Below are positions 5,781 through 6,835 of a DNA stretch of 6,835 nt, one piece after another. Under the pieces are notes generated by a model. It searched no databases. It saw only the letters and a program-made list of their open reading frames with translations, and was not told where the DNA came from. The stretch comes from Halomonas halophila (GTDB lineage: Bacteria; Pseudomonadota; Gammaproteobacteria; Pseudomonadales; Halomonadaceae), in contig DJIP01000016.1 in NCBI GenBank assembly GCA_002433675.1, positions 1 through 6,835 of the forward strand. The letters are read 5' to 3'. How positions within the stretch are numbered: the first letter of the stretch is position 1; every line of letters starts with the position of its first letter. The position numbers were made by a program, and so were the translations under genes.

Positions 5781-5785
5781 AAGGC

Positions 5786-5825
5786 TTGTCTGAAAAGTCC
5801 CTGTCCTCGTCGACTTTTCGGACAA
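5786..5825 (+). promoter_or_regulatory. 14-bp inverted repeat in the dnaB leader
   Basis: TTGTCTGAAAAGTC (5786-5799) pairs with GACTTTTCGGACAA (5812-5825) over 14 positions, one being T-G, around a 12-base loop. As RNA it would be a long stem starting at or next to the predicted dnaB transcript start (about 5787) and ending 51 bases before the start codon. The bases after it (CGCCTGG) contain no T run, so it does not look like a terminator. It may be a 5' stabilising hairpin, a protein-binding site or an operator. Confidence 0.5.
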
Positions 5826-5876
5826 CGCCTGGATCCAGTGGCATGGCGCCGTGAACAACAGCGAAGAGACAAGCGC

Positions 5877-6835
5877 ATGAGTGACGTCCAGACCATCGAT
5901 CGTGAAGCCGCGGCGCTGAAGGTTCCGCCGCACTCGGTGGAGGCCGAGCAGTCGGTGCTGGGTGGCCTGATGCTCGACAATCAGGCCTGGGACAATATCG
6001 CCGACCGGCTGGTGGCCGACGATTTCTATCGCTACGAGCATCGCCTGGTGTTTAACGCCATGGTGGCGCTGGCCGAGTCGAGCCGTCCGTTGGACGTGGT
6101 GACCCTGTCCGAGGCCCTGGAGGGGCGCGACCAGCTCGACACCGTGGGCGGGCTGGCCTACCTGGCGGAGCTGGCCCGAAATACGCCCTCGGCCAGCAAT
6201 ATCCGCGCCTATGGCGACATCGTGCGTGAGCGCGCTACCCTGAGAAAGCTGATCCAGGCGGCCAACCAGATCGCCGACGGCGCCTTCAGCCCCAACGGGC
6301 GTCCCGCCGACGAGCTGGTCAACGAGGCCGAGCGGCTGGTGTTCCAGATCAGCGAGGACCGCCCCAAGGCCGGTGGTCCCATCGGCATGAGCGAACTGCT
6401 GACCAAGGCCGTCGATCGCATCGATGAGCTGTTCAACATGAAAGGCGAGATGACCGGCCTGTCGACCGGCTTTCGTGATCTCGATGACATGACCTCCGGC
6501 CTGCAGCCTTCTGACCTGGTGATCGTTGCCGGGCGTCCGTCCATGGGCAAGACCACCTTCGCCATGAACCTGGTGGAACACGCGGTGGTCTCCAGTGACA
6601 AGCCGGTCATGGTGTTCTCCATGGAGATGCCGGCAGACTCGATCATGCTGCGCATGCTGTCGTCACTCGGCCGCATCGACCAGACCCGGGTGCGCTCCGG
6701 CCAGCTCGAGGACGAGGACTGGCCGCGGCTGACCTCGGCGGTCAACCTGCTCAAGGACAAGCAACTGTTCATCGACGACACCGCTGCGCTGTCGCCCAAT
6801 GAGATGCGCTCACGGGTGCGTCGCGTGGTGCGCGA
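5877..6835 (+). CDS. dnaB: Replicative DNA helicase DnaB (N-terminal 319 residues; cut by window end)
   Basis: DnaB is the hexameric helicase that encircles the lagging-strand template, unwinds DNA 5'-3' with ATP and recruits DnaG primase. The frame begins MSDVQTIDREAAALKVPPHS and stays open to the last base, giving 319 full codons of an expected 460-470. The N-terminal primase-interacting domain (about 17-120) includes VEAEQSVLGGLMLDN (21-35). A linker follows, and the RecA-like domain opens with TGLSTGFRDLDDMTSGLQ (193-210). Walker A is GRPSMGKT (219-226, K225) and the catalytic glutamate is E250 in FSMEMP. RIDQTRVRSGQLEDEDW (266-282) closely matches E. coli. The window ends before Walker B. 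GAAGAG at 5863-5868, eight bases before the ATG, is a moderate ribosome binding site, and no other in-frame start lies nearby. Walker A is intact and there is no sign of an intein up to the window end. Confidence 0.97.
   Translation, partial: MSDVQTIDREAAALKVPPHSVEAEQSVLGGLMLDNQAWDNIADRLVADDFYRYEHRLVFNAMVALAESSRPLDVVTLSEALEGRDQLDTVGGLAYLAELARNTPSASNIRAYGDIVRERATLRKLIQAANQIADGAFSPNGRPADELVNEAERLVFQISEDRPKAGGPIGMSELLTKAVDRIDELFNMKGEMTGLSTGFRDLDDMTSGLQPSDLVIVAGRPSMGKTTFAMNLVEHAVVSSDKPVMVFSMEMPADSIMLRMLSSLGRIDQTRVRSGQLEDEDWPRLTSAVNLLKDKQLFIDDTAALSPNEMRSRVRRVVR

Noticed and set aside
5829..5838. Perfect 10-base palindrome CTGGATCCAG in the dnaB leader
   Set aside because: Short, not extended by flanking pairs and with no partner copy; likely chance.
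5843..5854. Three-codon frame ATG GCG CCG TGA before dnaB
   Set aside because: Too short to assess, no ribosome binding site and not coupled to the dnaB start.
1..6835. Search for a novel defence, mobile or CRISPR system
   Set aside because: All genes are core housekeeping functions in a conserved order; no integrase, transposase, toxin, direct-repeat array or compositional break is visible.

Overview
The window looks like a chromosomal housekeeping segment of a GC-rich gammaproteobacterium. All genes lie on the + strand: rnr, rlmB, rpsF, rpsR, a membrane-protein gene, rplI and the first part of dnaB. The proteins are clearly gammaproteobacterial (S18, L9, RlmB and DnaB are close to their E. 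coli counterparts). The layout matches what I recall of Pseudomonas and relatives: no priB between rpsF and rpsR, and a multi-spanning membrane protein between rpsR and rplI. The GC content and acid-rich proteins would suit a halophile such as Halomonas, but that is inference. I see no insertion sequence, prophage, CRISPR array, tRNA or rRNA.

Region 1 (1-3532) is an RNA decay and modification unit. A promoter (25-53) precedes rnr (RNase R), and 33 bases later comes rlmB (23S rRNA Gm2251 methyltransferase). rlmB most likely starts at a GTG preceded by a perfect AGGAGG. The predicted start of the rnr transcript falls on the A of an ATG opening a 31-codon frame whose stop overlaps the rnr start codon; this is a speculative leaderless leader peptide.

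Region 2 (3533-5723) is the ribosomal operon rpsF-rpsR-(DUF2232-like membrane protein)-rplI. It has a strong sigma70-type promoter with a GC-rich discriminator. Its leader of about 108 nt contains a 5'-terminal hairpin and a second structure with a bulged CCG that fits the S6:S18 autoregulatory motif. A textbook intrinsic terminator closes the operon after rplI.

Region 3 (5724-6835) is dnaB with its own 5' region. That region holds one dyad over the expected -35 area, a plausible -10, and a 14-bp inverted repeat that would form a hairpin at the very 5' end of the mRNA. The dnaB coding sequence runs off the window after 319 codons, past Walker A and before Walker B.

Together the genes cover ribosome assembly (S6, S18, L9), rRNA maturation and quality control (RlmB, RNase R) and replication fork unwinding (DnaB). 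There is no novel defence or mobile system. The points most worth a second look are the regulatory RNA structures, the leaderless small frame, and the uncharacterised membrane protein embedded in a ribosomal operon.
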